Source: Candidatus Cloacimonadota bacterium (lineage in GTDB: Bacteria; Cloacimonadota; Cloacimonadia; Cloacimonadales; TCS61). From it: a DNA stretch of 6,513 bases. Positions 5,785-6,513 of this stretch are shown one piece after another. Positions within the stretch are counted from its first letter, which is position 1. Every line of letters begins with the position of its first letter. The stretch is taken from the NCBI GenBank assembly GCA_030638385.1, contig DAOWES010000290.1, positions 1 to 6,513 on the forward strand. The letters run 5' to 3'. The notes under the pieces are model-generated. The model saw only the letters and a program-made list of their open reading frames with translations. It was not told the DNA's origin and made no database searches. The position numbers were made by a program, and so were the translations under genes.

Positions 5785-6513
5785 ATTGATGGTTTCAAAG
5801 ATAAAAAAATAGCAGTTATTGGTGATTTGATTTTAGATAAATACATCTTTGGTAAAGTTGAGAGAATTTCTCCGGAAGCTCCCATCCCGATAGTAACGGT
5901 GAAGAGTGAAAAATTTGTTCCGGGTGGCGCAGCAAATGTTGCTTCCAATATTGCCACATTGTCCGGTAAAGCAGAAATTTTGGGCGTTGTGGGAAAAGAT
6001 GTCGCGAGTAAGATATTGATTGATGGTCTTTCCGAACTAAATATTGAAACTGCCGGAATATGTAATTTATCTGATCGAAAAACTATCGAGAAAATTAGAA
6101 TTATTGGTCAAAATCAGCAATTACTACGAGTGGATTATGAAGATGATTCTTACATTGGAACCCATATCGAAACTGAATTAATTAATAATTTGAAAAAGAT
6201 AGAGAATTTATCTGTTATTATCATTTCAGATTACGCCAAAGGAACCATCACAGCTGAATTGATGCTACTGCTAAAGAAATTCGCCAAAGCAAAAGCGATC
6301 AAGCTAATTGTAGACCCCAAACCTAAACACAAAGATATTTACCACGATGTTTTTCTAATTACACCAAACCAAAAAGAAGCTCAGGAATTGAGTGGGATTT
6401 TACTAAAAAATGATGAAGATTTTATCGTTGCCGGTCGGAAATTGGTTTCGGAATTGCAAGCTAACATCATTATCACAGCCGGAGAAAAAGGGATGTATGT
6501 TTTTGATGCGCAA
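5773..6513 (+). CDS. rfaE1: D-glycero-beta-D-manno-heptose-7-phosphate kinase (PfkB family), C-terminus cut by window edge
   Basis: A cytoplasmic kinase that phosphorylates D-glycero-D-manno-heptose 7-phosphate at C1 on the way to ADP-heptose for the LPS inner core. The first 247 residues are visible. They follow the E. coli HldE kinase domain closely in motif order: VIGDLILDKYIFG (15-27), RISPEAPIPIV (31-40), the PfkB signature PGGAANVASNIA (50-61), KIRIIGQNQQLLRVDYE (107-123), ISDYAKG (151-157), VDPK (180-183) and TPNQKEA (197-203). The RISPEAP and NQQLLRVD motifs separate it from ribokinase and fructokinase relatives. The catalytic base in the late GAGD motif lies beyond the window. Whether the protein stops there (HldA/RfaE1) or continues into the cytidylyltransferase domain (HldE) cannot be seen. 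It is divergent from the exported-protein cluster and implies a Gram-negative host with heptose-containing LPS. The start is chosen from AAAGGA six bases upstream. Confidence 0.93.
   Translation, partial: MIKIIDGFKDKKIAVIGDLILDKYIFGKVERISPEAPIPIVTVKSEKFVPGGAANVASNIATLSGKAEILGVVGKDVASKILIDGLSELNIETAGICNLSDRKTIEKIRIIGQNQQLLRVDYEDDSYIGTHIETELINNLKKIENLSVIIISDYAKGTITAELMLLLKKFAKAKAIKLIVDPKPKHKDIYHDVFLITPNQKEAQELSGILLKNDEDFIVAGRKLVSELQANIIITAGEKGMYVFDAQ

Noticed and set aside
5724..5957. Minus-strand 77-codon ORF
   Set aside because: It is antisense to the conserved N-terminal half of the heptose kinase domain and matches no family.

Overview
The window looks like a piece of an AT-rich genome of a Gram-negative bacterium from the FCB group (Fibrobacteres-Chlorobi-Bacteroidetes and relatives). 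My best guess is a Cloacimonadota-like lineage. The evidence is a C-terminal type IX secretion (T9SS) sorting domain, a PorV/PorQ-family outer-membrane protein, a subtilase with an acidic calcium-type loop typical of this group, and an LPS inner-core heptose kinase. The phylum is inferred from gene content only. No marker gene is present.

Three genes lie on the minus strand and read right to left as a probable exported-protein cluster. (1) At 5374-2255 is a 1039-residue secreted protein with a signal peptide, an M6-type metallopeptidase-like domain, FG-GAP/VCBS-like propeller repeats and a T9SS sorting domain. (2) At 2146-1235 is a 303-residue PorV/PorQ-family beta-barrel. (3) From 1202 leftwards runs a subtilisin-like protease with signal peptide, propeptide and intact Asp/His/Ser triad, whose C-terminus is cut by the window edge. 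The gaps are 108 bp between (1) and (2) and 32 bp between (2) and (3). A 398-bp intergenic region at 5375-5772 separates this cluster from a divergent plus-strand gene, a D-glycero-beta-D-manno-heptose-7-phosphate kinase (rfaE1, or the N-terminal domain of hldE), which is cut at the right edge.

The cluster makes sense as a T9SS cargo, a barrel from the family that includes the T9SS shuttle protein PorV, and a second exported hydrolase, all acting at or outside the outer membrane. The heptose kinase belongs to lipopolysaccharide core synthesis and need not be functionally linked.

The most unusual point is that the M6-like protein has lost its catalytic signature. The expected HExxHxxGxxD reads HHFGHLIGLPT: the general-base Glu is His and the Asp at the third-ligand position is Thr, while the surrounding M6 landmarks are kept. 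This suggests a secreted pseudopeptidase. Other points are a structured, dispersed-repeat-like element in the intergenic region (about 5519-5628) and a marked excess of the tetranucleotide CCGG across all genes. I see no CRISPR array, transposase, tRNA or rRNA.
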